From NCBI RefSeq assembly GCF_051020765.1, contig NC_134939.1, forward strand, positions 14,315,203-14,379,202: DNA of 64,000 nucleotides, given 5' to 3'. Source of the stretch: Lasioglossum baleicum (lineage: Eukaryota > Arthropoda > Insecta > Hymenoptera > Halictidae). Within the stretch, counting starts at the first letter, position 1. Each line of letters opens with the position of its first letter. Shown piece after piece: positions 14,301 to 25,075 of this stretch. The position numbers and the translations under genes were made by a program. The notes beneath the pieces are model-generated. The model saw only the letters and a list, made by a program, of their open reading frames with translations, was not told the DNA's origin and searched no databases.

Positions 14301-15516
14301 TGATTATAATTTGTCGTTGCGAAGACAACGGGCTTCTTCGTTTCAGTCTGGATATGCAGAATAGTTTAATTAATTAATCACAGCAGTGGATAACAAGATT
14401 ATACCAATTCTTAAAACGAAAAAACTTGGAATATTGAAATATTATATGTACATCTGGCGACTCTGGTCCATCGTAGCCGCGCTCTATTAACATTTTTGCA
14501 GAGGAAACAGTTGCTTCAAATGACCTCAGAAATCATCCCTTTTTTTTTTAGACAGCCTGTATACATGTTACTGTAAAAGCAAGAACTTGGTAACTGCGTA
14601 CATTCTCGAGCCAATGTATGCACATATGTACATATGCAGTACTTTGATAAATGAACGTATTCGTAAAGGATGAAATTTAAATTTTTGCAAGTGGTGGCAT
14701 ACATTTCCACACATAATTTAGCAAGAGTGCGCAACAACGAGAATACGTAAATTTAAATGAACGATTTCGCCAGCAAATACACATACCAGCCACATAATAA
14801 ACGTATCCCGAAGCACCGAAATTTGATCTTTCACAAGTGCCGGTATACATTTTCACGCATAGATTAGTAAAAATATTTGCAGAAACAGGAGTATGCCAAT
14901 TGAAATGAACACTGTCTGCCATGCAATTGATCACGTTTAATTTTTGCACATTTTTCTTCTGTACTGCTCAGCAAAAAATTACGAAAAAATTCATGATCAT
15001 ACTACCTAACAGCACACATGACAGTGATTTATTTCAGAATTTTTGGTTGCAAAAACGATTTTTAAAAAAATTCGAAAGCATACAATTGCCGATTTTATAT
15101 GTAGGTACATATTGAAGTATACCACGTTTATGGTATATTATTCACGTATGTTACGTTACGTTAATAAGTATTTCAAATAGATAAAAAATAACACAGTATT
15201 TGAAAATTCTTCTAATGTATTCACCGTTTTAAACGACCGTTTCATCTGTTTTTATGATAAATGCGTGAAATCGGCTGTCTACTTAGAATTCCCAGATGAT
15301 CGCAGATTGTGTTGTCCGTGAGACAGTAAAAAGAGGCTGGACACGGTGAATCAGAGTACATATTGTTAGCATTTAATTGGTTATTTCCTGCAACTGCAAC
15401 ACGCGCGGACGAGTAGGCTGGTTTGCTCAGATTTTCCGCGACGAACACAGCCCGGCTGCGGCTGCGGCCGTGTTGGAATGCAGTCACTAGCAAATGCCGT
15501 TTGTTTTTGCTTGCAG

Positions 15517-16087
15517 AAACCGTGACGATGCTCGCGAGACAATCGGAGAACAAAACCCTGACCCTCTTCAATCAAGTGTACCGGTCGATGGCGGTTTTGA
15601 GCAAACCGTCGATAAAAGCTCTCTACCAGGCGATGGTCTATTACGTGTCGCCGAGGAACACACCGGACACGTTGGAGCAACCGCTTACGCGGGACATGCT
15701 TCAGGATCGGTTCATCGAGTTCTTCACGATGCTGTTCCCGATCGCGTACCACAACGCCGTGAACCCGCACCAACACGAGCAGGACTTCACGGAAAAATTC
15801 AAGACCTGTTTGTACGAGACAATGGACGAAATCCAACCGTTTGGCGACATACCAAAGCAGGTCTCGAAGTCAGTCAGCAAAAGCTTAGAGGCGACGCGGG
15901 TGCTGGTCCAGGCATTGACTCTCGGCAAAACCGTCCTCGACAGGACCGATAGCGTACTGTTTTCCGGTACCACTCCGCAGCAGGAAGCCTGTTACGGTGC
16001 GCTGCTCAGAATGACTTATTGTCCGAGGTGCAAGGGCATCGGTCCCGCTGTCAGGCCCTGCAGCGGATTCTGCACTAATGTCATGAG
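15517..16087 (+). CDS. dally: Glypican internal exon A (dally-type heparan-sulfate proteoglycan core protein)
   Basis: Internal coding exon of a glypican, a GPI-anchored cell-surface proteoglycan core protein that in insects shapes Wnt/Wg, BMP/Dpp and Hh gradients. Seen: the acceptor is a pyrimidine-rich stretch ending ttgcag at 15516 and the donor is AG/GTGAGC at 16087/16088. The exon enters in phase 1 and leaves with two bases of an Arg codon. It encodes about 189 whole codons: an N-glycosylation sequon (NKT, residue 11), an alpha-helical stretch, NPHQHEQDF, the FKTCL cysteine, QPFGDIP, and a cysteine cluster (EAC, YCPRCKG, RPCSGFC). From recall of the family, the VSKSLEATRVLVQAL stretch with LGKTV and RTD after it resembles glypican-3 more than glypican-4/6, favouring dally over dally-like. 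Codon third positions are GC-rich, unlike the AT-rich flanks. The open frame extends upstream of 15517, but that part is intron without glypican similarity. Glypican is nearly certain; the dally symbol is less so. Confidence 0.93.
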
Positions 16088-16127
16088 GTGAGCATCACGT
16101 GTCCATTCGATTTTCGGGCCCCATCAC

Positions 16128-16168
16128 TAGGGATGGGATCACGTACCTCGAACTTGATCCCATCCCTA
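16128..16168. repeat. Perfect 14-bp hairpin downstream of the exon A splice donor
   Basis: TAGGGATGGGATCA (16128-16141) is exactly reverse-complemented at 16155-16168, with a 13-nt loop. The stem begins 40 nt after the 5' splice site. It may be a tiny transposon remnant, or it may form a stem in the pre-mRNA. Confidence 0.8.
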
Positions 16169-16970
16169 CCCATGACAATTACCAACACAGTTTTCCACGA
16201 GAATATTTCACCGACGCGACGATAACTTTGCCTGTCAACCACTTTAGTCGACGACAGTATTATCCTTACTTAAGTAAGTTACAGTGGATAACAAAAGTAA
16301 GTTAACACTCATATTTTCAATAATGAAGTCACGATAACAGTAATATTTATTCAGTTATAAAAATAAACAAGTTGATATATGAATATAGTTTTTTCGAAGC
16401 CTTGTTCCTCAAGAACTGTTCGTCTAGAAACTTCGTTTTAATGAAAATGAAGTTTGATTCTTATTTACGTGGTACATGATTTAAAAAGTTTTAGAAGTTT
16501 CTAGTAAATCTATTAAAAAACCTTCTTAACAAATTCTTCAACGGAACGTAGATTAAATAGCATTTTTTTAAAACGAAAGACACCTGCTTATGTGTGTACA
16601 TCAGTACATTTTGTAATATACCTGGTAAAACGTGATCGACATGTCTCAGGTAATTTCTCAAGGTCACCTAATCTGGCAACATGAGCATCACAATGATTTC
16701 GTGTTTCAGTAAAAGTTTCGTCTCTGGCCAAATACTGTGTGCTTACGCTGCTCTTTACAGGTCAGAAGGGTCGCATCATGGTATTCGTTGTCCCTAGGCA
16801 CTCGTGTATTCGATCCGTCCACCCCTTCTATCACCCGCACCGACCCGCCACTAAACTGTCCTGGCGGTATTTTTTCTTCTTTTTTATTAACCCTAGAAGA
16901 ACCAACTCTCGACAGTAACGATAAGTAACATGTCTGCGTGTACAAAGCGACTGAAAATGTTGTGCTTCCT

Positions 16971-17033
16971 TGAAAGGGGTGATTCCGGCATAGGTCATTT
17001 CAAGTAACTTTTTCCTTTGCGAAAATGTTCTCT
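16971..17033 (+). mobile_element. Partial copy of the GAAAGGGATGATTCC MITE family
   Basis: Begins GAAAGGGGTGATTCC and continues through caagtaactttttcctttgc and gaaaatgttctc, matching the left ends of the copies at 54309 and 26163. It breaks off and runs into a fragment of another family. Confidence 0.7.
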
Positions 17034-17047
17034 GAAAACTCGAATCG

Positions 17048-17190
17048 CTACAACGGACCAGAGTCCAGAGTCGCCGGGTAAGGGGAGGGAGCACGAATTG
17101 AGGGGAATCCCTCTCCCTCAAAGTACTGGATTAGTCACGTGACATTCTAACACGTGCACGACAGAGACGAAACGCGTATTAGGTCCCGTA
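17048..17190 (+). mobile_element. Fragment of the GAATTGAGGGGAAT repeat family
   Basis: Contains GAATTGAGGGGAAT, CCCTCTCCCT and ATTAGTCACGTGACATT in the same order as the foldback repeat at 58911-59084. No second inverted arm is visible here. Confidence 0.65.
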
Positions 17191-17204
17191 TTAGGTCTGT
17201 ATTA

Positions 17205-17320
17205 GGTCCTGAGGGCCACCATGTTTTTTTTTTTTTGGCATTCACACAGAACACACATATCATTCTTCCATAAAATGTTTACACATACTATTATTTCATG
17301 ATATATTAGGAATAATATTA
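17205..17320 (+). repeat. Dispersed repeat shared with 42995-43095
   Basis: GGGCCACCATGTTTT, a T-run, then CAGAACACACATATCATTC, CCATAAAATG and CACATACTATTATTTCATGAT. The same order occurs near 43000-43090. Family unknown; it lies between two other mobile-element fragments. Confidence 0.7.
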
Positions 17321-17443
17321 AAATAAAGTACGACCGAGGCAGCAATCGGTACAGTTACCCTAATGGGAGTAATTACGGAAGTTCATCGAGCAATAGTTGA
17401 AAACTATGTTGGGAAAAGTTTCTACAGACGCAATGGCGTTTAA

Positions 17444-17653
17444 CCCTCATCCGTTCTCCTCCTGTCAATTTGACACAGTTTTCCCGAAATAAGTTATACC
17501 GTTCTGTTATTTGTAGGTTCTGCCCGAAACAGATAACCTAAAAAGAACATCGACAAATAACTGTTTACCTTGTTATTCCGTCGATCTTCTACCACTGTGT
17601 CAATTTGACACCGAGGGACAGTTTCAGTTCGTGAAATGAGGGTCGGATGAGGG
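17444..17653. mobile_element. 210-bp piggyBac-type MITE with TTAA target duplication
   Basis: Ends are CCCTCATCCG... and ...CGGATGAGGG, exact inverted repeats, flanked by TTAA on each side (17440-17443 and 17654-17657), the hallmark of piggyBac insertion. Internally a GTCAATTTGACAC motif occurs near both ends. No coding capacity. Confidence 0.88.
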
Positions 17654-19199
17654 TTAAATTCGATATCTGTCATATCTTCATTGTATAAATCTACAGAATC
17701 GCGTTTCGCTCGACCAATATTTCAACCAGGCATGCGTGAACGTTTTATACGCTGCTCCTCTGAGGCTAATGAAAATTGAAACTGCTGCGTTATACTGATT
17801 CAAACGTATAGATCAAAGAGTTTGCTTATCGTGCACGACGAGCCGTGAATCGGTCGCATCGATATTTGAGCTTTTTTTTTGTATAGTGAAACGTCAAAAG
17901 AACATTTCCAGAGAAAGATCGTTGATATCGAATGAAGAGTACATTGATTGAGAAAAATGATTCGCGAATGTATTTTTTTAGTAAAAAGCACAAATACCAT
18001 GTTAAAAGAAATATTTCCAAAGCACCTTTCGCATTCCAACAATTTCTGGCAGAGAATATCAAAACGTGACGTAAATATTCGTTCAGGTGTAAGCGTGTAA
18101 ATAACGAAGCGAAATCACCAAGTTTTCTCTAAAAATGTCAACTATGGAGTATTGTTTCAATAACAACGTCTCACTTCGATCTAGAAATGTTTCTATGAAT
18201 AATGTAATGAAATGTCATTTTTTATTAAAGTCTGGATACGTGTTACTATTTACATACAATTGTATTATGACAGAAACGTATCGCTTTGTTTAATACATAC
18301 TATCATACATACATATGTACTAAGTTTTCATTATTCTACCCGTGTTGTTATTCGAAGAATGAAAGTGACCCTATAGATTTTTGCGAAACGCTTCGGGGAC
18401 ATCATTTAATAACAGCACTGTCTGGTGCTCTCCTCGTCAAGCCCTTGGATCAAAAAACTAAAAGAGTGAGCGTAACTCTTCTGGCGGCATTTGTTTCTTT
18501 TACCCTTAACGACCCGCTCTATATTCCATGTTAACTTCGGTTACTTTCACTTTCTTTTATCGTCTTTGATGGTCCGTTCCCTCCTCCCGTCCATACTTGT
18601 ATTTGCAGAAATACCTCGAGTCGTCTGGTCAGCTGACCCTCCCGGCTATATTTAAATTTTTCAGTTTCCACGTTTGCGCAGACGCCATAACGAATCTCGT
18701 TAAAAAGTTTCATTTGATCAGCTACAAGATAAAGTCCTTGTAAATTCGGTTGAATTAAGGGTAAACACAATTTTTTCGCTAGAATCTTACAAAGTGTCTC
18801 CTTGAAATGAGGAAGAGCAATTTGAACTGTATAGCTGTGGAACCTAATACATATAATTCTTGCGTAGCAGGCCATATTTTGCATTGAAACATACAAATCT
18901 TAACTTTACCTTCTCCCCAGACAAATATGATTTTATTTTCTCGTTGAAGGTCAACATATCGCACATCGTTGAATTTGTGTTCTTCCATGAGCTATAAGAC
19001 TGTTGTGCATAATAAGAATATATGTAGTTTCATTAAAGAAAACTTCCGATTACCATGAAATCTCGAAAAAAGTGACCTTGAGAAATTCAATTACCATTGT
19101 AACAATGAGTACTTAATTTGGTTCGTTTCAGCAAGCTGAAAAGATTGCAACTTACTGTTAGTAAAATATACAAATGTACAAATGCAGTAATTCTAAGGA

Positions 19200-19523
19200 T
19201 TCTTACATCTGTCAATGCCTGTCGTTTTTTCCCGCATCAACTGATTTCTATGAAACTTTCACAATGCATATAATAATTGACACAGATCTACAAAACGTAT
19301 TGTTTAAAATTTCAATATAGGCCCGCATAAAAAAGTTGTAAAATGCAACTTTTCGTATTCTCTCTACAATTCCGACCAAATGCAATTTTTTCAAAAATTT
19401 CTTTTCACATCCTGCAGTAGACTAATTGCTCTAGCTTCCCAAAAAAGTTTAAACCGCATAGTCCAATATTTAAAAAGTTATGGTGTTTTTAAGAGTGTCC
19501 GAATATTAGTGGAAGTCACTGTA
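19200..19523 (-). mobile_element. Degenerate mariner-type non-autonomous element (copy 1)
   Basis: Read on the - strand from 19523 it begins TACAGTGACTTCC, then ATATTCGGACAC, AACTTTTTAAATATTG, ACAACTTTTTTATG, TTTTGTAGATCTGTGT and AAATCAGTTGATGC. The same order of blocks is found on the + strand at 60106, and the first blocks at 61662. The TA at the end and the CAGT terminus suggest Tc1/mariner. Its left boundary is approximate. Confidence 0.65.
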
Positions 19524-19654
19524 TGTATTCCGTTAGGGCCGTGAAAAGGTTGAAAAGAGATCGAGGGGGAAAAAGTGGCTCTCGAAACGGAGAAAATGAG
19601 ACGCTAGCTAGGCTGTAATGGTTTTGTATAATTCCAAGATTATCGTTATTGCAG

Positions 19655-19856
19655 AGGTTGCCTGACGGAACCGGCGTCGGAACTGGACCTCGCATGGTCC
19701 GGCTACGTGGAAACGGTCGAGAGGCTCGTTGTGGCGGTCGACGGTCGTAACGATCCGTCAGGCTTGAATGCCGAGAAGGCTGTCAGACAATTGGACACCC
19801 GCATTTCGGATGCCATTATGCACGCGATGGAGAACGGGCCGCAGCTCGAGGAGAAG
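19655..19856 (+). CDS. dally: Glypican internal exon B
   Basis: Next coding exon of the same gene. The acceptor is ttattgcag ending at 19654 and the donor is AAG/GTGAGT at 19856/19857. Its first base completes the split Arg codon of exon A (AG+A), giving RGCLTEP in frame, exactly where glypicans have a conserved Gly-Cys after the cysteine cluster. It encodes 67 further codons, including ELDLAWSGYVETVERLV and LDTRISDAIMHAMENG, which match the helical segment following the cysteine cluster in glypicans. It ends in phase 0 after ...LEEK. Frame continuity, spacing and motif order across the 3.6-kb intron make the join secure. No further exon was recognised downstream, so the protein is incomplete here: the distal cysteines, Ser-Gly glycosaminoglycan sites and GPI signal are missing. 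The ISDAIM segment also resembles glypican-4/6, so the subclass call stays provisional. Confidence 0.92.
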
Positions 19857-20989
19857 GTGAGTACCCGCCAAAAGGATTCCAACACACTTGTTATCTCCCT
19901 CCTGCCTATACATACCGGCTCGCCTTCCTTCCGTCTAGCAGGCCCCGGTATGCTTGCGTCACTTTTATTTCGCAAGTGGCTTTTTACTTTTTACTCGTTT
20001 CTACGCGTCAATTGCTTTATACTAATAGCGGCTTTTATTCCTTGTCGGAATTACTGACTCCCCGGCGAAATTTAATGATCCCTGCTGCTACCCCTGCCAT
20101 AAAGCGTTCCATCGAACGAACGATACATCTCTCGTAATTGTTCTCACACGCTGAGCGCGGTGTGCCTATACTTTCGTCAATACATACAGGGTGTTTCACT
20201 GAACTGCAGCATCCTAAATATCTCGCGTATATTTTCTTAAACAGAAGAAATGTCGAATTGAGTAATGGAAGAAAGTAGTGACACAATAACAGACTGAGAA
20301 ATTATTTTATTGTCAGAAATGTTGAAAATAATGTCCATTAACGTCAACAGATATTTTATTAATCCTTAGGATACGATTAAGTTTGCACTTGAATGATCAA
20401 CTACTCTTCTTTTTCTATTCTATTTCGTATAAATTTGATATTATACATGTATGTACAATTTATTGGAAGCAATTTTTTCGAATGTGATGACGAAAAGTGA
20501 AAGTATAACAGCTTGGTGTTCGTGAAATTATTCTCTATGAAACACATCGTGTCATTTCCATTGTGTCTGCAAATTCCTCTTTTATTTTTACTTCGATCTG
20601 TTTTTTCCAATCCTTTCAGTACTCTATAATTACATGTTCTGTAACCGCGGTTCTACATATCTGATAATTGTAGTAACAATCATGCCGATCGATAGAATAT
20701 TCGCCTTGTGTATGGATAACGTAGTTTACATGTCGATGTAGCAACAAACATCGACTGGTTCTCAGCATTTTTGCAATCCAATCAAATTGCTTAATTATAG
20801 TAATTTTCTGCGTATGCTTTATTAAACAAGTCGAAAATGATATGGCGATACTTCTTATACATATGTATGTAATTAGGAGGCTGGAGGGTAATTCGGTTTA
20901 TGACGTTATATAATATATATCTTTTACTTGTAATAATTACTGTGTTTCTTGCTACTTTTACGAAACAATCCTGTTACCGGAAATTGCTT

Positions 20990-21150
20990 TAGAAATTGCT
21001 TTAGAATTCGAATCGATTTAAGTAAAAGTGTAACTGTTATACATACCTATTACATTTTCAAATCAATTTTTTTCTATTTCACTTTAGTTTGTTGCAAATC
21101 AGGTAGAAATGTTTTATTATTTCGCAGAAAGATCGATCCGCTGTCGAATT
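20990..21150 (+). mobile_element. Partial CTGCGGAT-family MITE
   Basis: TTTCTATTTCACTTTAGTTT and GTTGCAAATCAGGTAGAAAT, followed by GATCGATCCGCTGTC near 21130-21146, match the right half of the family seen complete at 56869 and 31072. The left boundary is unclear. Confidence 0.55.
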
Positions 21151-21901
21151 AGGACCCGTATAAATCAATTCTTATTTTCAAAAGATCCTGAGTCTAAATA
21201 AAATCAAAAATAGCAATGAAAGAATATTAAATAAATTTTGTTAAATCCCATTTTACAACTACGTAATGGACAGTCGAGTTCTATGGTATAAATTCACTGA
21301 AAAAAATTGTGATATAAACGCTGCGTTAACGCATCGTTAACGATTTCTATTCAACTCGCTAAATAGAAATCGAAGTGGGCTCATTTCGCTAGGAAAAAGA
21401 GGAAGCTATTTCTACGGAAGCACCCCGTACATACATAGAAAGATGATATGCTGAAAAATTTTTCGGCGCTGCGCAAAATAAACGGCGCCGTCTGCGGTGA
21501 CCATTCTTCGCGATTCCTCGAGTACCACTCAGGAATTCTTTCGATCGTGTTGCTCGCTTTGGAAGCCCCGATTCGTGTCGCGGCATTTACCTGCGGACTT
21601 CTGCCTGCTGTACATATTTCGTTTTCATTGTTATTGATATTAGCACCGGCAACGAAGAACGCTTCGGGCCCGTGGGAATCAGTGTTATGCGACTCGACTC
21701 GGTACATTATACATATGTATTTCCATAAATTCACTTTTTATTTGGCATGGAAACGGGCAGAGCCAATTTGTGGATTGAGATATGTCAATTCCCTCGCGGA
21801 TTAGGCACTGTTAATATAAATTAGTGTAAGAATTTAGCTGAATCTTCCAGCGGATACTCGATTTTCGTTATAATACTTGAACATTATGTAATAACATACA
21901 C

Positions 21902-22345
21902 CACAGTTAGGCAAAATGTAATTTCAATTAAAATTACAATTACATGTAATTGTAATTTTATTTCTGCAATTTCCAAGTAATTGTAATTGGTAGTTGCAAT
22001 TACTTAACGCCAAAATGGCACTAAAAAGAGTAATTAGATGCCTACTCAATGGAAATGTCTAAAAAGAACGAACAAAAAGCATATGTTAGGAAATATTTAT
22101 TATTTATTAAAGTAAAACTCTTAAGAAATACGTTCACTTTGTCATTTACATAGACAATGCAGTTTTCACGAGGAAATATTTATTACAAACAATTACTTGA
22201 GTGTAATTGTTCTTTTAAACAACTAATTTTTATGTTTTGAACCATTTAACCGTTTTCTGCTTGTGATTATATGTATAGTCCACTTTTGCACATGTTATTG
22301 AAGATGTAATTAAATACTCATGTAATTAATTACTGCCCAACTCTG
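21902..22345. mobile_element. 444-bp hAT-type MITE with 8-bp target-site duplication
   Basis: Left end CACAGTTAGGC and right end GCCCAACTCTG are imperfect inverted repeats (9 of 11 match). Exact 8-bp copies of ACATACAC flank it (21894-21901 and 22346-22353), as expected for hAT transposition. Subterminal sequence is rich in palindromic TGTAATTAATTAC-type motifs. No transposase frame. A related copy ends near 41457. Confidence 0.9.
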
Positions 22346-23678
22346 ACATACACGCACTGAGTTAAAAGAGTTCGTGGATTTATCATAATGTCCAACTTTC
22401 CAAGAGTACTATTAAAGCCTGTGAAGCGTGTTGAAATATTACAGTGAATCGTTGTATTTTTCTCCCAGTTTGATCTAGGTCTGGGAAGGCGCTGTGGCGT
22501 ACGCTGGTTAGATGGGATACCTATATTGGGAGTAAATAGGATTTGAGCTCTTGTATTGTGTAATAGCGGGAAGGAGGAGTGAAGAACGGAGAGAGGAACG
22601 CGCGGCTTTATGGTCACGCGACTACGTGATGAGTTTCTAAGCGTTAGACACCGATGAAAATGCTAATCTATCGTTAGTCTCGCTCGACGAAGCGTGTAAG
22701 TTGTTCGAGTTGCACTATTCTCCGAGCAACCTGGATGACGCTATTCTGTCGGTCGGTCTTACGCAATTTTGCTCCTGTGTCGATGACACTCTTCATTCTG
22801 TCTAGAACGCTCGTTCAATCTCGGATTAATAGAAACCAGCGACGTCTATCGAACCATGTAACGCCGATGCTATCACGCTATTTTCCGATCGCATCTTCGT
22901 AACTCTTGCAGAAACCGAAATGAGAAGATGTTGCCAGGATAATATTGTATTATCAACAACAAGAAAATACTACTACATATATTGCACCTATTAAAAATTA
23001 TTCGATCGAACAAATTGTAGGTACGTAGCTGTGAAACGTATGTCCCAGAAAAGAAATTAACGAAATGTTAAAGACAATCTAATAATACAGTCAGCATCTT
23101 TTCTCTGTCGAAATCGTCTGTTTCGCGTCATTTCTCACTCGCCGCGCCGTTCGGCTCGATACGAGTCGTTCAAAGAGCATTGTTACGCCGCCCTTGGTGT
23201 CATTCGCCTATCGCGCGCACAATATGCGAACCAACGCTGCAAAGGGAAGTTGGATGATCGTACACGGTGAAATTTATTGCGTGCATCAGAATTTATAGCG
23301 TCTATTCATTTCGCTTCTAGTCGCTGCATCTCGACAAACGTGATTTTTTTCCCATTCGGACTTGCTTGCATGCATTTCCCTTCTCGACGCGTGAACGTCG
23401 ATCATCCGACAAAAACAGCCGCGACGGAGAACGCGGCAACTGATCGACGCGACGCATCTAACAACCAATATGCTCTCCTATCGCGAAAACACAACACGCA
23501 GAACAGAACATAAGATAAGATCGACAGAACACTCGCTCGTGTGTTTTTCATGTTGCTCTCACTCTCGCGTCACGACAGAACCAGTTCCGAGATGTAGTGG
23601 CTCACGAAATTATTCGATCGCTTTCATTTGCAACTTTGAACATTTTGGTTGTCTACGATTGCTAGGATAGCCTTTTAA

Positions 23679-24159
23679 CCCTGTTCACTCGGAGCTATTT
23701 TCACTCGAAAATTAAACATTTCTTCTGACCTAAAATAATTCCATTCTATATGATTTTTTCAGTGTATGGATTTGAAAAATTGATACACAGAGTGGTCAAT
23801 TTGTCTTGAGACAGTCAATTATATTACGGAAACCAGTAGGAATATGAAAAAATGTTTTGTATAAAATATTCTTCATATGAAGGGGCACATTTAATGGCGC
23901 ATATTTTTCTATAATGGCCCTTTAAGGGTCAGATGAAGGGCAACTTCATTTTTACAAATGGAAATCCCCATATTTTTTATTTTATATTCTTATTCTACAT
24001 CGAAAAATAATAATATGTAATAATAATAAATAGACCACCCTGTATGTAATACTTCATAAAATACTTATATGTATTTGGTTTGGTACCAACATGTTTACCA
24101 TAATAATGTAAAGCAATTTTTACTGGTCACTCTGAGAGTCACCGCACGAGTGCTGAGGG
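23679..24159. mobile_element. 481-bp TTAA-flanked piggyBac-type element with a nested insertion
   Basis: Left end CCCTGTTCACTCG and right end CGAGTGCTGAGGG are inverted repeats (about 10 of 13 match) flanked by TTAA (23675-23678 and 24160-24163). A second element occupies 23784-24044 inside it. No transposase is encoded. Confidence 0.75.
23784..24044. mobile_element. Nested MITE with ACAGRGTGGTC ends
   Basis: TACACAGAGTGGTCAATTTG at the left and AGACCACCCTGTA at the right are inverted, with TA at each border. It lies inside the TTAA-flanked element, so it should be the younger of the two. AT-rich and non-coding. Confidence 0.6.
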
Positions 24160-24993
24160 TTAATTGAATTATTTTGATTTCGTGGAACGGTAGATCGGCA
24201 ATCAACGTGATAAAATGACACTCTATAGGGGAGCAAAATCGTGGAACTGGACAACGGTACTTTTATTGTTCCGAAGTGCATGTAACTTGTTAAAGCACTT
24301 GGGCCGTTTCCTTTGTCGCTTGGAACTTTGCTCTCCCCTCTGAACAGGGGAAGCGATCTTATTTGCCGAAACGATACTATTTGACACTCGCAGGGGTGCA
24401 ACGTAGTACCAAGACTGACCAACCACCTTGTTCCACGGCGTTGAAGCCACTTGGTCCCTTCTTCTTGTCGCCCCATCCCCTTTCTTCCGGTTCTTGGACT
24501 CGGTTGGCTCGCGACGAAATAGGCGCCAGCCCGTGGAACGCAATTAAAACTTTCTCACAGAGCGCCACTACAGGCACAGGCCACAGCGAAAGGACTCGTT
24601 CCTCGGAAGGGGGATCCTTCCTAGCCAGATATCCCGCGGGTATAATGCGGAATCGATTTACAACAGGATCAATTGTTCGTTCCAGTTACATCCCCGTCGC
24701 GCCGCAGATCGCTTCGAGCAGGATTGTGTCTGGCCCCAATGCATTTTTCATTCCAACCATTAGAGAGGGTAGCTTTCATCGCGTTGATTATCGCGCCGAT
24801 CATGCACGCGTGATACGTGATTACCTCATACGCGATCTTTATCTAGCCTTAAAAATGAATAAAATGAATGAGATGAATCAAGATTAAAAGATTAATTCGC
24901 CAAATTGCGAATATTTATGTGTGTCATACGCTCTGGAACAAAAAGGTATCGCATCTACCATTTTTTTTAAAGCTTTCTAGCGAACACTGATAA

Positions 24994-25075
24994 ATAGACA
25001 GCGGATTTTATGGATTTACGACAACAATGAGTAGGTGATGAAAACTCTTGTTTTGCATAAACACGCGGTGTCCAT
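24994..25075 (+). mobile_element. Short internally deleted CTGCGGAT-family MITE
   Basis: TAGACAGCGGATTTTATGG at the left and TTTTGCATAAACACGCGGTG at the right resemble the two family termini with most of the interior missing. The ATGAGTAGG block after the left end is shared with copies at 31072 and 27721. Confidence 0.55.

Larger units (their letters stand above)
1..15516 (+). other. Presumed upstream intron of the glypican gene
   Basis: Exon A begins inside a codon, so at least one coding exon must lie 5' of it. Glypican N-terminal exons carry a signal peptide and a cysteine pair; I looked for these on the + strand here and recognised neither, so they probably lie before the window. The stretch is mostly AT-rich with GC-rich islands (about 1-600, 1650-2160 and 10260-11840) and the mobile elements listed separately. 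About 7700-10250 and 11850-14500 show only AT-rich sequence with short microsatellites. A short N-terminal exon without a strong motif could have been missed. Confidence 0.6.
16088..19654 (+). other. Intron between glypican exons A and B
   Basis: A 3,567-bp GT-AG intron (GTGAGC...TTGCAG) that interrupts an Arg codon. It contains a perfect short hairpin just after the donor, a cluster of four mobile-element fragments at 16971-17653, and a mariner-type fragment near 19200-19523. The rest is AT-rich, and I see no coding potential in it. Confidence 0.9.

Noticed and set aside
15381..15973. Open frames on the - strand opposite exon A
   Set aside because: They are antisense shadows of the GC-rich glypican coding exon.
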